A stretch of 15,292 nt of DNA from JBCDBH01 sp039184055 (GCA_039184055.1 JBCDBH010000117.1:1-15292), one strand, 5' to 3'. Numbered from the stretch's first letter, positions 6,750-14,513 are shown. Notes: generated by a model from the sequence alone, not told the origin. Made by a program: numbers and translations.

Positions 6750-7894
6750 GCACGCGTCGACAGTCGAACCCGGGCATCGTGGTCGAAGGGCTGTCCCACT
6801 GCTTCGGGACCAGTCAAGTGCTCGACGACATTTCCTTGACGGTCGGTCGTGGTGAAGTGTGCTGTCTGCTCGGCCCCTCGGGCTGTGGTAAATCCACGCT
6901 CTTACGGCTGGTCGCCGGGCTCGAGAAACTGCAAAAAGGCCGCATCGCCATCGCTGGCAAAGAAGTCGCGAGTCAGGATTCGCGAGTACCGCCCGAAAAA
7001 CGCTCGATCGGCTTTGTTTTTCAAGACTACGCGCTCTTTCCCCACTTGAACGTGCGTGCCAACATCGCCTTCGGGATCATCTCCAAGACGCAGGCCGAAC
7101 GGGTCGATCGGCTGCTCGAGCAGGTCGACATGACCGACTACGCCGATGCCATGCCCCACACCTTGAGCGGTGGCCAGCAACAGCGCGTCGCCCTAGCGCG
7201 AGCGCTCGCCCCGGGTCCCATGGCGATGCTGCTCGACGAGCCCTTCTCCGGACTCGACGCGCAGCTGCGGGAAGAAGTGCGCAACGTCACCCTCGACGTT
7301 CTACGCCAAGCCAATGTCGCCACCTTGATGGTCACCCATGATCCCCACGAAGCGCTGGTGGTGGGCAATCAGGTAATCGTCATGGCGACCGGGCGAGTGC
7401 TCCAGATGGGTACGCCGATGACGGTCTACAACCACTCCGCCAGCTTGCGTATCGCCGAGACCTTCGGACCGGTCAATCGTCTGAACGGTGTCGTACACAG
7501 CGGCCTCGCCGTCACCGCTCTGGGTGTGTTTCAGGCACCCACCTATCTGTCCGAAGGCGCGGCGGCGACGGTCGCACTACGACCCGAGACGATCCGTATC
7601 GTGCCCCCACACGACGAGCACGTGCAGGCCACCGTCGAAACCGTCACGCACGAGGGCACGACCATTTGCCTCACCGTACGGCTTCCCGACGACACGACGC
7701 TCGTCATCCGCGACCTCGCGCGGCAGCGAGTCACCGAGGGTGAGATCGTTCACCTCGTCGTCGACGACCACGCCGCCATGGTCTTCGAGCGAGATGGGCA
7801 CAACCAGGCGACGAAAGGCGTCACCACGAGCCTGCCGCCAGCGGCCGTCCCGCCCTACGACCCGGAGTCGGCGAGCCGCACGAGATTGAGGTGA
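6746..7894 (+). CDS. Fe(III) ABC transporter ATP-binding protein, FbpC type
   Basis: 382 residues from GTG 6746, whose GTGA overlaps the permease stop. The frame is open further upstream, but that part lies inside the permease gene and has no ABC sequence. Motifs in order: Walker A GPSGCGKST, Q-loop VFQDYALFPH, signature LSGGQQQR, Walker B MLLDEPFSGLD, and H-loop THD. The C-terminal third, after about residue 240, is a TOBE-like beta domain (VALRPETIRI), usual in CUT1/FbpC-type ATPases and often regulatory. It powers import through the fused permease. The last 40 bases overlap the 3' end of the convergent methyltransferase gene. Confidence 0.92.
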   Translation: MSTRRQSNPGIVVEGLSHCFGTSQVLDDISLTVGRGEVCCLLGPSGCGKSTLLRLVAGLEKLQKGRIAIAGKEVASQDSRVPPEKRSIGFVFQDYALFPHLNVRANIAFGIISKTQAERVDRLLEQVDMTDYADAMPHTLSGGQQQRVALARALAPGPMAMLLDEPFSGLDAQLREEVRNVTLDVLRQANVATLMVTHDPHEALVVGNQVIVMATGRVLQMGTPMTVYNHSASLRIAETFGPVNRLNGVVHSGLAVTALGVFQAPTYLSEGAAATVALRPETIRIVPPHDEHVQATVETVTHEGTTICLTVRLPDDTTLVIRDLARQRVTEGEIVHLVVDDHAAMVFERDGHNQATKGVTTSLPPAAVPPYDPESASRTRLR

Positions 7895-8715
7895 TACGTC
7901 TCGAGAAGCGAGGGACGGATGAGGCTCATCATCAAGACCATCACGCGGAACTTCAAAGGCATCCCGGCGCTTAGCCAACCCGATGGCCGAAACAACGAGA
8001 ATCGCTCGAGGATCTCGAGCCCCCACGCCTCGAGATCAGCGGCCCGATCGACCGACCAGCTGACCCGAGCCGAACAGTGACGCAGGGCATCGTGCTGATC
8101 TTGGCTGGCGACAAAGCCCTGGGTGGCGGTGTCGAATAGTGCCTGCGCGCCCGGGAAGCGTTCGGCCAGCTGCGAGTAGAGAGAGCGATTGTCAGTATCG
8201 GGAAAGTAGAGCGTGCTGGCTTCGCTGACGAAAAGCACGGGACCATCGACCTCGGTCGCCAGCGCATCCATCCAGTCGGTATCGAACGCCGACGAGGCGA
8301 TGGCCCGCCGACGCTCGGATTCCTCGAAGAAGCGGTGCCAGATATCGATCACATCGGGAACGTCGAGATCACGCCAGCGCACCTGTCCGTCGTCGACCCG
8401 TTCGAATCGAGTGTTGAGCCCGCAACCGAGCTCCACCACGGTACCGCCCGGATTCGCGTTCATCCAGCGCGAGACGATGCGATCGTAGAGTCGTGTCCGC
8501 CACACCGCGCCTCGAATACTGGGTCCGTCGAACTTGTCGAAGTCATAGTCGAGCGCATCGACGATGGCTTCGGCTTTCGAATCACGGAGCAGTGGACGAC
8601 GGCGGCGCTGCTCGAGCGCACGACCACGCAACGGGATCGTCAGGGTCTCTTCGACCGCGCCGAGATGAGCGGCGGAGATTTTCGCCGCAAGAGAAGGGAT
8701 GGATGAATCGCTCAC
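7855..8715 (-). CDS. Class I SAM-dependent methyltransferase, TcmP / leucine carboxyl methyltransferase-like
   Basis: 286 residues from GTG 8715, only 15 bases after the stop of the histidine phosphatase gene, so the two are probably one operon. No clear ribosome site is seen. SAM-binding motif I is VVELGCGLNTRFERV, followed by an acidic strand RDLDVPDVIDI and later VLFVSEASTLYF. This order and length fit the PPM1/LCMT superfamily that includes the polyketide O-methyltransferase TcmP. These enzymes methylate carboxyl or hydroxyl groups on small molecules or protein C-termini. The substrate here is unknown. The 3' end overlaps the transporter ATPase gene by 40 bases on the other strand. Confidence 0.82.
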   Translation of the reverse strand: MSDSSIPSLAAKISAAHLGAVEETLTIPLRGRALEQRRRRPLLRDSKAEAIVDALDYDFDKFDGPSIRGAVWRTRLYDRIVSRWMNANPGGTVVELGCGLNTRFERVDDGQVRWRDLDVPDVIDIWHRFFEESERRRAIASSAFDTDWMDALATEVDGPVLFVSEASTLYFPDTDNRSLYSQLAERFPGAQALFDTATQGFVASQDQHDALRHCSARVSWSVDRAADLEAWGLEILERFSLFRPSGWLSAGMPLKFRVMVLMMSLIRPSLLETYHLNLVRLADSGS

Positions 8716-8730
8716 AGGGCGGCTCGGGCG

Positions 8731-9462
8731 TCAGAGCTCGGCCCACTCGGCCGGCAAGAGGTTGGCGACCAGCTCGAAGCCTCCTTCGCCGTCTGGCGTC
8801 ATCACGTAGGCGATGCCCTGAGGTTCGGGATAGATACCGGTGGCCGCCTCGAAGATGTCGTCATGGCCGACGATGACGGTATTGACGCCTTCCTCCGGCA
8901 CGGCCGTGAGCAGGGGCATGACGTTGGCCTTCATCTCCTCGACCTGAGCGTCGGTGTAGGTCTCGTAGGGAAGGAAGTTGAGCTTCGGATTCTGTTCGTG
9001 GCGACCGAACGCGAGATCGGCGGTCTGCCAGGCACGACAGTATTGACTGGCGATGACCACGCCGACCGGGATCTCGCTGGCGGTGAACGCGGCCCCAATG
9101 TCTTGGGCATCCTGGATACCGGCTTCGCTCAACTTACGCTGGGTCTCACAGTCGTCCAGGCTCATGTTGGGATCGGCCTGGTCGGCGTAGTCACGCTCGG
9201 TCTGTGCGTGCCGAAAGTAGATGACATGACCACCCGCCTGCAGCGCGGCGAGGAGCTCGGCACCCGAAACTTTGTCCTCGAAGTCGGCGTTGGCCTGCTC
9301 GCCGGGGCTCGGAGCCTCGTCATCACCGTAAGGTGTTTCGGCCGTTGTCTCTTCGCTCGGCGTTTCCTCGCTCGTGGTCTCGGTGGTTTCGGGGGCCGGG
9401 GCGGCACAGGCCACCAGAAACGCAATCAGTACAAGGCTCGTGAACCAGCTCGTCCGTCGCAT
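8731..9462 (-). CDS. Lipoprotein histidine phosphatase (phosphoglycerate mutase-like fold)
   Basis: 243 residues from ATG 9462. The frame extends to 9543, but only the 9462 start has a ribosome site (GAGGTGA) and begins a lipoprotein signal, with FLVAC and Cys19. A low-complexity Thr/Glu/Pro/Ser tether spans about residues 24-60. The catalytic domain carries YFRHAQTERD with Arg84 and phospho-accepting His85, SQYCRAWQTA with Arg143, and IVGHDD with His200, the histidine-phosphatase core set. It should act outside the cytoplasmic membrane on an unknown phosphoester. Some members of this fold are not phosphatases of known substrate. It is probably co-transcribed with the methyltransferase. Confidence 0.85.
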   Translation of the reverse strand: MRRTSWFTSLVLIAFLVACAAPAPETTETTSEETPSEETTAETPYGDDEAPSPGEQANADFEDKVSGAELLAALQAGGHVIYFRHAQTERDYADQADPNMSLDDCETQRKLSEAGIQDAQDIGAAFTASEIPVGVVIASQYCRAWQTADLAFGRHEQNPKLNFLPYETYTDAQVEEMKANVMPLLTAVPEEGVNTVIVGHDDIFEAATGIYPEPQGIAYVMTPDGEGGFELVANLLPAEWAEL

Positions 9463-9565
9463 GCTCGTCACCTCTCGAGTTATTCGATGCTTCCAAGTTC
9501 TTGCCGCCACCCGCTCACACCGAGCTCGGTTGCGGTGAGTCATCGCAGTTGTGAGTCGATTTGAA

Positions 9566-9593
9566 TCTGTACTATTTTAGTCCCCTTTGTCAA
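9566..9593 (-). promoter_or_regulatory. Predicted promoter of the phosphatase-methyltransferase unit
   Basis: On the minus strand a perfect TTGACA (9593-9588) is followed after 16 bases by TACAGA (9571-9566), with an A+T-rich spacer. Transcription would begin near 9560, giving a leader of about 100 bases. Confidence 0.45.
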
Positions 9594-9667
9594 CGTCGAC
9601 TCGGTCGGGACCGGCACGATTCGCGAACGACGCCGGCAATACAAAGCCGAGCACGCGCCGTACTGTT

Positions 9668-9696
9668 TTCCGACCGTGGCAAGACACCGTTATCAT
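9668..9696 (+). promoter_or_regulatory. Weak predicted promoter of the flavodoxin-fold gene
   Basis: TATCAT (9691-9696) matches five of six -10 bases, but the box 17 bases upstream, TTCCGA, is poor. A small inverted repeat, GGGAC (9703-9707) and GTCCC (9714-9718), sits at the predicted start point and might be an operator. Confidence 0.3.
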
Positions 9697-9753
9697 CTGT
9701 CCGGGACCGAATCGTCCCTTGATTTCGACGCTTTTACCTAGAGAGGGTCCAAG

Positions 9754-10512
9754 ATGACCGAACAACTCGATCGCATTACCACCCACCAGTGTAGCCATCC
9801 ACCCGCGACCTACGATGATCTCAGCGTGCTCTTTCTCAACTGCACGTTGAGCCGTACGCCGCTTCTGTCCCATACGGAAGGGTTGATCACGGTGGCGCAG
9901 CGAATCTTCGAAGCCAACGGCGTGAAGACCGAGATCATCCGCCCCGTGGACTACGAGATCGCCGCCGGTTTGGGACAGAACATGGCCGAGACCGACGAGT
10001 GGGATCGCGACGACTGGCCACAGATCCAGGCCAAGGTGGATGCCTGCGACATTCTCGTTTTGTGTGCTTCGGTGTGGCTGGGTGAGAAGTCGTCGGTGTG
10101 TAGCCGCGTCTTGGAGCGTATGTACGGCTACACGCACTCCTTCAACGACAAGGGTCAGTACCGCGACTACGGCAAGGTGGGTGCGACCTTGATCACCGGT
10201 AACGAAGACGGTGTCAAGCACTGCGCCATGAACATTCTCTTCTCGCTATCGCATATCGGTTACACCATCCCGCCGCAGGCCGATGCGGGCTGGATGGGCG
10301 AGGCCGGCCCCGGTCCTTCCTATCGCGATCCAGGCTCGGGTGGACCGGAGAACGACTTCACCAACCGCAACACCACCTTCTTGGTATGGAATTGTCTGCA
10401 CATGGCGCGCATGCTGAAGGATCAGGGTGGCATTCCGGCGCACGGCAACCAGCCCGAAGCTTGGGACGCCGGCTGCAAGACCGACTTCCACAGCCCCGAG
10501 CACAAGCGCTGA
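9754..10512 (+). CDS. Flavodoxin-fold NAD(P)H-dependent oxidoreductase
   Basis: 252 residues from ATG 9754, preceded by GAGAGGG seven bases upstream. After a 25-residue N-terminal extension comes a flavodoxin/FMN-reductase pattern: a first strand and phosphate-loop region VLFLNCTLSRTPLLSHTEGL, a second strand with EIIRPVDY, the strand DILVLCASVWLGEKSSVCSRVLERM, and KVGATLITGNEDGVKHC. The C-terminal part (GYTIPPQADAGWMGEAGPGPSY) resembles other flavodoxin-family proteins. The classic GSPR loop is altered to CTLSR. It probably binds FMN and transfers electrons to an unknown acceptor in the cytoplasm. It is a single-gene unit, divergent from the phosphatase lipoprotein and followed by a strong hairpin. 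Confidence 0.8.
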   Translation: MTEQLDRITTHQCSHPPATYDDLSVLFLNCTLSRTPLLSHTEGLITVAQRIFEANGVKTEIIRPVDYEIAAGLGQNMAETDEWDRDDWPQIQAKVDACDILVLCASVWLGEKSSVCSRVLERMYGYTHSFNDKGQYRDYGKVGATLITGNEDGVKHCAMNILFSLSHIGYTIPPQADAGWMGEAGPGPSYRDPGSGGPENDFTNRNTTFLVWNCLHMARMLKDQGGIPAHGNQPEAWDAGCKTDFHSPEHKR

Positions 10513-10517
10513 GCTCG

Positions 10518-10643
10518 CTACCAGAACGTCTCGCATCGGCACCGCGGTGTGGTGCCGATGCCGTAGTCGATGGGTAGCTCGTCGGAATTCGGGCACATCA
10601 TGGGGTCGCAGTTGTCGGTACTCTCCTGAACGATTTCCGACAT
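10518..10643 (-). CDS. Possible 41-residue Cys-containing small protein
   Basis: An open frame from ATG 10643 to TAG 10518. Its sequence runs MSEIVQESTDNCDPMMCPNS and then ends in PRCRCETFW. Four cysteines in two pairs (CDPMMC and CRC) could bind metal or form disulfides. The frame upstream is closed by a stop just before the start, and no strong ribosome site is seen. It lies just downstream of the CAP gene on the same strand, and its 3' end contains the 10533-10561 hairpin. It may be a remnant or chance frame. No family recognised. Confidence 0.22.
   Translation of the reverse strand: MSEIVQESTDNCDPMMCPNSDELPIDYGIGTTPRCRCETFW
10533..10561. terminator. Hairpin after the flavodoxin-fold gene
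   Basis: GCATCGGCACC (10533-10543) and GGTGCCGATGC (10551-10561) make a perfect 11-base stem with a 7-base loop, starting 21 bases after the stop. It lies between convergent genes and could stop transcription from either side, but neither side has a U-tract. Confidence 0.5.
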
Positions 10644-10704
10644 ACAGGCTTCGGCGATCTCAGCATGCGCTCAACCTCGGACGCTGCGTCCTCGGAGTGG
10701 GTGC

Positions 10705-11505
10705 TCAAGGCACCACCTCCACATCCGGGCCGTAGGCTATGGTGTAGCCAGTCGCTGTAGGGAAATAGAAACGCGTGCGATAAGTCCCCCGCGGCGCGTC
10801 CACCACGAGGCGCTCGAGCGGCCATGGCCCCAGGAGCGGCCGTCCCTCAGAAAAGAAGTCAATTTTCGTCGCGGCCCGTCCGGCAAAAGGCTCTACGCGG
10901 ACCGTCAGCGTATGGCCGAGCGCCACCCGCGCTGGAAGGTCTTCCTCCAGATAGCCCCACACTCGACCGAAGACTTGAGTCGCGCGAATCTCGTCTCCTG
11001 CCTTGGCGACGCCGACACCCAGATGACTGAACTCGCGGCGCAGAATATTCTCACGGTGTCCCTGGCTTCCCATCCAGCTGTCAACGATCAGGCGGGCTAG
11101 CGCCTCGGCGTCGTCGACAAATAAACCGCTGCCCGTCCACAGGTTCTCACCGCTGGTCCCGACCATCGTCCGATGACCTGTCGCTACCCGATCAGCAGGC
11201 GCCACGCCGTCAGGCGAGACGTGATCAAAGAAGCCCCGAGCCAGCATGTCACCAGAGTGGGCCGTGGCGATCTCCGCGAGGCGTGACTCGACCATCAATA
11301 CCGGCAAACCTGCTCGGCGCCGCTGGGCGTTGGTCTCTTCGAATATGGCCACGGCGACGGCGTCGAGAGGTTCGACCGAACCGGTGGAAGCCACCCGTGG
11401 TGTGGCTTCCACCGAGTTGTCGATCCGGCCCACGATCGGTCGCAACCAAAGCACCAAAGCGAGTAGAAGGGCGGCGAAAAGAGCCATGCGACGAGCCGGG
11501 ATCAT
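10705..11505 (-). CDS. Secreted or membrane-anchored CAP-domain (SCP/YkwD-like) protein
   Basis: 266 residues from ATG 11505, with GAGGAGG six bases upstream. Residues 8-25 form a hydrophobic signal or anchor after an N-terminal PARR. The CAP domain spans about residues 50-175 and keeps the usual cavity residues: His83 (ATAHSGDML), FFDH with His95, GENLW with Glu120, and GHRENIL with His150. The last 85 residues are beta-rich and may be a separate small sandwich domain. Bacterial CAP proteins are secreted and mostly of unknown function. Its start codon overlaps the stop of a possible small upstream frame (ATGA). Confidence 0.88.
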   Translation of the reverse strand: MIPARRMALFAALLLALVLWLRPIVGRIDNSVEATPRVASTGSVEPLDAVAVAIFEETNAQRRRAGLPVLMVESRLAEIATAHSGDMLARGFFDHVSPDGVAPADRVATGHRTMVGTSGENLWTGSGLFVDDAEALARLIVDSWMGSQGHRENILRREFSHLGVGVAKAGDEIRATQVFGRVWGYLEEDLPARVALGHTLTVRVEPFAGRAATKIDFFSEGRPLLGPWPLERLVVDAPRGTYRTRFYFPTATGYTIAYGPDVEVVP

Positions 11506-11729
11506 GCCTGCCTCCTCTGGAACGGATCCCAGTCAGCCAGTTTGTAGATGATCACCTCACACCTCTCCCTCTCGGAGGCGTGATTCTCAAAGGTGAAGAA
11601 GTTGAGGTCGACCACGAACCTGCGCGTTTGGGCACCGTGCGCTCGCACCGGGTGGGACACTTCTTCGAGGCGCACGAGATTTGTGCTGGCGAAGTGGTTG
11701 TAACGTAAGCATATGCTTATCGTGAGCAT
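11502..11729 (-). CDS. Possible small upstream gene overlapping the CAP gene start
   Basis: The frame ends with TGA at 11504-11502, sharing ATGA with the CAP start codon. It is open back to TTG 11747. ATG 11729 is the first ATG and gives 75 residues. The last 55 codons, including RRFVVDLNFFTFENHASERE and later YKLADWDPFQ, have mostly G or C in third positions like the neighbouring genes, which supports coding. No start has a ribosome site, and the ATG start would place the 11706-11730 palindrome inside the gene. A shorter form starting at GTG 11675 is possible. No family recognised. Confidence 0.35.
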   Translation of the reverse strand: MLTISICLRYNHFASTNLVRLEEVSHPVRAHGAQTRRFVVDLNFFTFENHASERERCEVIIYKLADWDPFQRRQA

Positions 11730-11730
11730 A
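11706..11730. promoter_or_regulatory. Palindromic operator-like site upstream of the DUF1295 gene
   Basis: TAAGCATATGCTTA (11706-11719) is a perfect 14-base palindrome. Another AGCATA follows at 11725-11730, so three AGCATA half-sites lie in 23 bases in alternating orientation. The site is 29 bases before the GTG start of the DUF1295 gene, which suits a repressor such as a MarR or TetR type. The regulator is not in the immediate neighbourhood. Confidence 0.55.
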
Positions 11731-11758
11731 GCAGCCCGACCCGCCAAAGGAGGATCCC

Positions 11759-12673
11759 GTGAAGAAGCTACTGCCGTTGCTCCCGTTTCTCGCCGGCTGG
11801 GTCGTGCTCGTCTCGACGAACAGTCTCCAGACTCGAAGCCTGGTCAACGGCGGGCTCCAGATGGTGCTCTTCCTGCTGGTGGTTTGTCTGCCCACCTGGC
11901 GGACGGGTCGAATGTCCTACGTCGATATCGGATGGCCGTGGGGATTGGTCGTCATCGGCGCGGTGACGCTTGTCATGAGCGAAGGTCATACCGTGCGTAT
12001 TGCGATGGTGAGCGGCGTCTACCTGCTCATCGGTGGCCGTATGGGTATCTACGCCCTACGGCTCTGGCAAAAAGGCGCCTTCGCCAAGGAGTTTCCCCGC
12101 TACCGCTACCAAGAGGTCCGCTGGCGTAGGAAAGGCCTCACCGACTTTGCGTTCGTACGACAGGTCGACGTGATCATGCAGGGGCTGGCCAACGCTTCTT
12201 TTCTCGCCATGCCCGCCTTCCTCGTCGCGATCAACCCGACGGAGGGGATGCACTGGCTCGAAATCATCGGCTTTGCCGTCGCCCTCACCGCGCTGTTCTT
12301 GGAGTCGGTCGCGGATGCCCAGAAGGCTCGATTCGTCGCGCAGAGCAATAAAGCAGGTGAACGCAATCGCGTGTGCAACGTCGGGCTCTGGCGCTACAGT
12401 CGACACCCCAACTACTTCTTCGAGTGGATGGTCTGGAACGGGCTCATCCTGATGGCGATTCCGGCCCTACCGCACCTCTTCGAGCTCGAATCGACCGTCA
12501 TCGCCGTCCTCCTGACGATGGGTCTCTTCTTCGTCTCGCGACTCATGTACATGACGCTCGTCCACTTCACGGGAGCCAAGCCGTCGGAGTACTACTCGGT
12601 GCAAAAACGCCCCGACTATGCCGAATATCAACGCACGACCAATCGGTTCTTTCCAGGACCACAACGAACGTAA
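11759..12673 (+). CDS. DUF1295 family integral membrane protein (steroid 5-alpha-reductase C-terminal fold)
   Basis: 304 residues from GTG 11759, supported by a near-ideal AAAGGAGG five bases upstream. It has about six to seven hydrophobic segments. The C-terminal half shows the family signature: ESVADAQKARF, then GLWRYSRHPNYFFEW, then a terminal KRPDYAEYQRTTNRFFP. These regions bind NADPH in the 5-alpha-reductase / ICMT-like superfamily, so a membrane reductase acting on a lipid or steroid-like substrate is likely but unproven. It has its own palindromic control site and appears to be a single-gene unit. Its stop TAA is immediately followed on the opposite strand by the stop of the AraC-family gene, with no spacer. 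Confidence 0.9.
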   Translation: MKKLLPLLPFLAGWVVLVSTNSLQTRSLVNGGLQMVLFLLVVCLPTWRTGRMSYVDIGWPWGLVVIGAVTLVMSEGHTVRIAMVSGVYLLIGGRMGIYALRLWQKGAFAKEFPRYRYQEVRWRRKGLTDFAFVRQVDVIMQGLANASFLAMPAFLVAINPTEGMHWLEIIGFAVALTALFLESVADAQKARFVAQSNKAGERNRVCNVGLWRYSRHPNYFFEWMVWNGLILMAIPALPHLFELESTVIAVLLTMGLFFVSRLMYMTLVHFTGAKPSEYYSVQKRPDYAEYQRTTNRFFPGPQRT

Positions 12674-13426
12674 CTACCCTAGCTTGCGAAACTCCGACGG
12701 CGTATAGCCCGTGGTCCGTCGGAATTGTCGCGTGAAGGCGCTCTGATCGGCGTACCCACAATTCAGCGCGATTTGAGCGATCGACAGCTCCGTTTCGACA
12801 AGCTCGCGACAGGCGTGCTCGATCCGCGTCTTGAGCAACCACTGCCCCGTCGACAGTCCAAACAAACGCTTCATCCGGCGATCGAGCTGGTAGACGGAAA
12901 GCGACGCCGAGACAGCCATGTCTTGAACCGACGGCGGCGTGTCGAGCCGCGCCTGCGCCTCGGTCAACGTCGCTTCGATCTGACCGAAATCCCAGGCCTT
13001 GGTATCCGGCGCCACAAGGTCTCGCGACACCCCGACCAAACCGACCACCTCGCCATGTCGACCCTGCAAGGGAAGCTTGTGGGTCAAGCACCAGCCCATA
13101 CCCCGTGGCTGGTAGACATGAAGCTCCAATTTGCCGATCAGGCGACGACCCGAGCGCAGGACTTCTCGATCCTGTGCTTCGTAGCTCCGGCCCAACTCCT
13201 CACCGAAAATCTCCGATGGAATCCGCCCGAGAAGCTCCGCCTTGCTCCGCAAACCACACCGCATCACCAGCGTGTCGTTGACGCAGAGGTACTGGCCCGC
13301 AGCGTTCTTGATGAAGAAGACCGTCTCCGGAATCTGATCGAAAAGAGCTTCGGCCGTAAAGGGCTCGGCGAGCCCCTCGAGCAGCGTCGCCAAGTGCGCG
13401 GAGACATCCATGACATTCCCATTCAT
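12674..13426 (-). CDS. PAS-domain AraC-family transcriptional regulator, divergent from the hydroxyproline genes
   Basis: 250 residues from ATG 13426. The frame opens at 13480, but the extra 18 residues are not family-like and would cover the divergent promoter region. ATG 13411 is another option. A PAS-like sensor covers about residues 22-145 (LFDQIPETVFFIKNAAGQYLCVNDTL, then LVGVSRDL). The AraC DNA-binding part covers the last 100 residues, with two helix-turn-helices: SVQDMAVSASLSVYQLDRRMKRLFG, and LSIAQIALNCGYADQSAFTRQFRRTTGYTPSEFRK. PAS-AraC proteins beside hydroxyproline catabolic genes are probable activators responding to hydroxyproline or a breakdown product. It is transcribed away from the deaminase and epimerase genes. 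Confidence 0.9.
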   Translation of the reverse strand: MNGNVMDVSAHLATLLEGLAEPFTAEALFDQIPETVFFIKNAAGQYLCVNDTLVMRCGLRSKAELLGRIPSEIFGEELGRSYEAQDREVLRSGRRLIGKLELHVYQPRGMGWCLTHKLPLQGRHGEVVGLVGVSRDLVAPDTKAWDFGQIEATLTEAQARLDTPPSVQDMAVSASLSVYQLDRRMKRLFGLSTGQWLLKTRIEHACRELVETELSIAQIALNCGYADQSAFTRQFRRTTGYTPSEFRKLG

Positions 13427-13437
13427 TCTCGAATTGT

Positions 13438-13491
13438 GCCAAAACTCGAGTTGAAGATCGATACGACGCCAAGACGTCATGTCTTTTGGCG
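13438..13491. promoter_or_regulatory. Three GCCAARA boxes between the regulator and the deaminase gene
   Basis: GCCAAAAC (13438-13445) and GCCAAGAC (13468-13475) are direct repeats 30 bases apart. TTTTGGCG (13484-13491) is the same core inverted. CGCCAAGAC and GTCTTTTGGCG also pair as an imperfect inverted repeat. The spacing and position suit an AraC-type dimer acting on the divergent promoters. Confidence 0.4.
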
Positions 13492-13555
13492 ATTACACTT
13501 TCGATGCATTGAAACCAGGCTCGACCTGCGAAATTCTTTGTTCGAGGAGGACACG

Positions 13556-14503
13556 ATGAGCCACGACGACAACGTATTCGCCGGCTGTCTACCGGCACTC
13601 ATGACCCCGTGCACGGCAGAAGGAGTCGTCGACTTCGATGCTCTCACCAGCACCGCCAAGGAGCTGGTCGAAGCGGGTATGCGCGCCGTGGTCTATTGCG
13701 GTTCGATGGGTGATTGGCCGTTGCTCGACGACGAGGAACGCATGATCGGGGTCGAGCACCTGGTCGCCGCGGGCGTCCCCACGGTGGTCGGAACCGGCGC
13801 TCAGAACCCCCGTCGAGCGACCCGACTGGCGGCCCACGCGGCCAAAGTCGGCGCGGCCGGTCTGATGGTGATTCCGCGTGTCCTGTCTCGCGGCACCTCG
13901 CCCACCGCGCAACGGGCTCATTTCGCCGGCATCCTGAGCGCCGCCCCTGACACCCCGGCGGTGATCTACAACAGTCCGTACTACGGCTACGAAACCAAAG
14001 CCGAGCTTTTCTTCGACCTGCGTCACGATCATCCGAACCTGGTCGGCTTCAAGGAATTCGGTGGTGCCGCCTCGCTCAGCTACGCCGCCGAGCACATCAC
14101 CAGCGGTGATCCAGATCTGACGCTCATGGTGGGCGTCGACACCATGGTGGTGCACGGCTTCGTACACTGCGGCGCCAGTGGCGCCATCACCGGGATCGGC
14201 AACGCCTTGCCCAAGGAAGCGCTCCGACTCGTCGAACTGTGTCGCCAAGCCGCTGGAGGCGACGCGGAAGCGCTCCGGCTGGCCCAAGAGCTCGACGGCG
14301 CGCTGCGGGTCCTGGCGACCTTCGACGAAGGCCCCGATCTCGTCCTCTACTACAAGCATCTGATGGTGCTCGAAGGCCATGCCGCCTACGCGCACTCGGT
14401 CCATGGCACCGACCGCTTGAGCCCGCAGCAACAGGCCCACCTCGAATCGCAATGGCGTCAATTCCGTGGCTGGTGGGATAGCTGGCCCGGACAAGACGGC
14501 TGA
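13556..14503 (+). CDS. DHDPS-family lyase, probable 1-pyrroline-4-hydroxy-2-carboxylate deaminase
   Basis: 315 residues from ATG 13556, with GAGGAGG five bases upstream. The frame is open far upstream, but that part is antisense to the regulator gene. It is a DapA-type TIM barrel with Schiff-base Lys166 (GFKEFGG) and Tyr138 (IYNSPYYG). The GTTGE loop of true DapA is replaced by CGSMGDWP, which argues against lysine biosynthesis and for the hydroxyproline-pathway deaminase. That enzyme converts 1-pyrroline-4-hydroxy-2-carboxylate to alpha-ketoglutarate semialdehyde with loss of ammonia. The epimerase-like gene 10 bases downstream and the divergent PAS-AraC gene support this. Other DapA-fold lyases remain possible. 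Confidence 0.83.
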   Translation: MSHDDNVFAGCLPALMTPCTAEGVVDFDALTSTAKELVEAGMRAVVYCGSMGDWPLLDDEERMIGVEHLVAAGVPTVVGTGAQNPRRATRLAAHAAKVGAAGLMVIPRVLSRGTSPTAQRAHFAGILSAAPDTPAVIYNSPYYGYETKAELFFDLRHDHPNLVGFKEFGGAASLSYAAEHITSGDPDLTLMVGVDTMVVHGFVHCGASGAITGIGNALPKEALRLVELCRQAAGGDAEALRLAQELDGALRVLATFDEGPDLVLYYKHLMVLEGHAAYAHSVHGTDRLSPQQQAHLESQWRQFRGWWDSWPGQDG

Positions 14504-14513
14504 AGAGGCCACG

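Noticed and set aside
12725..13555. Upstream extension of the deaminase frame to 12725
   Set aside because: It runs antisense through the whole PAS-AraC gene. The DHDPS-family sequence begins only at ATG 13556, with a strong ribosome site.
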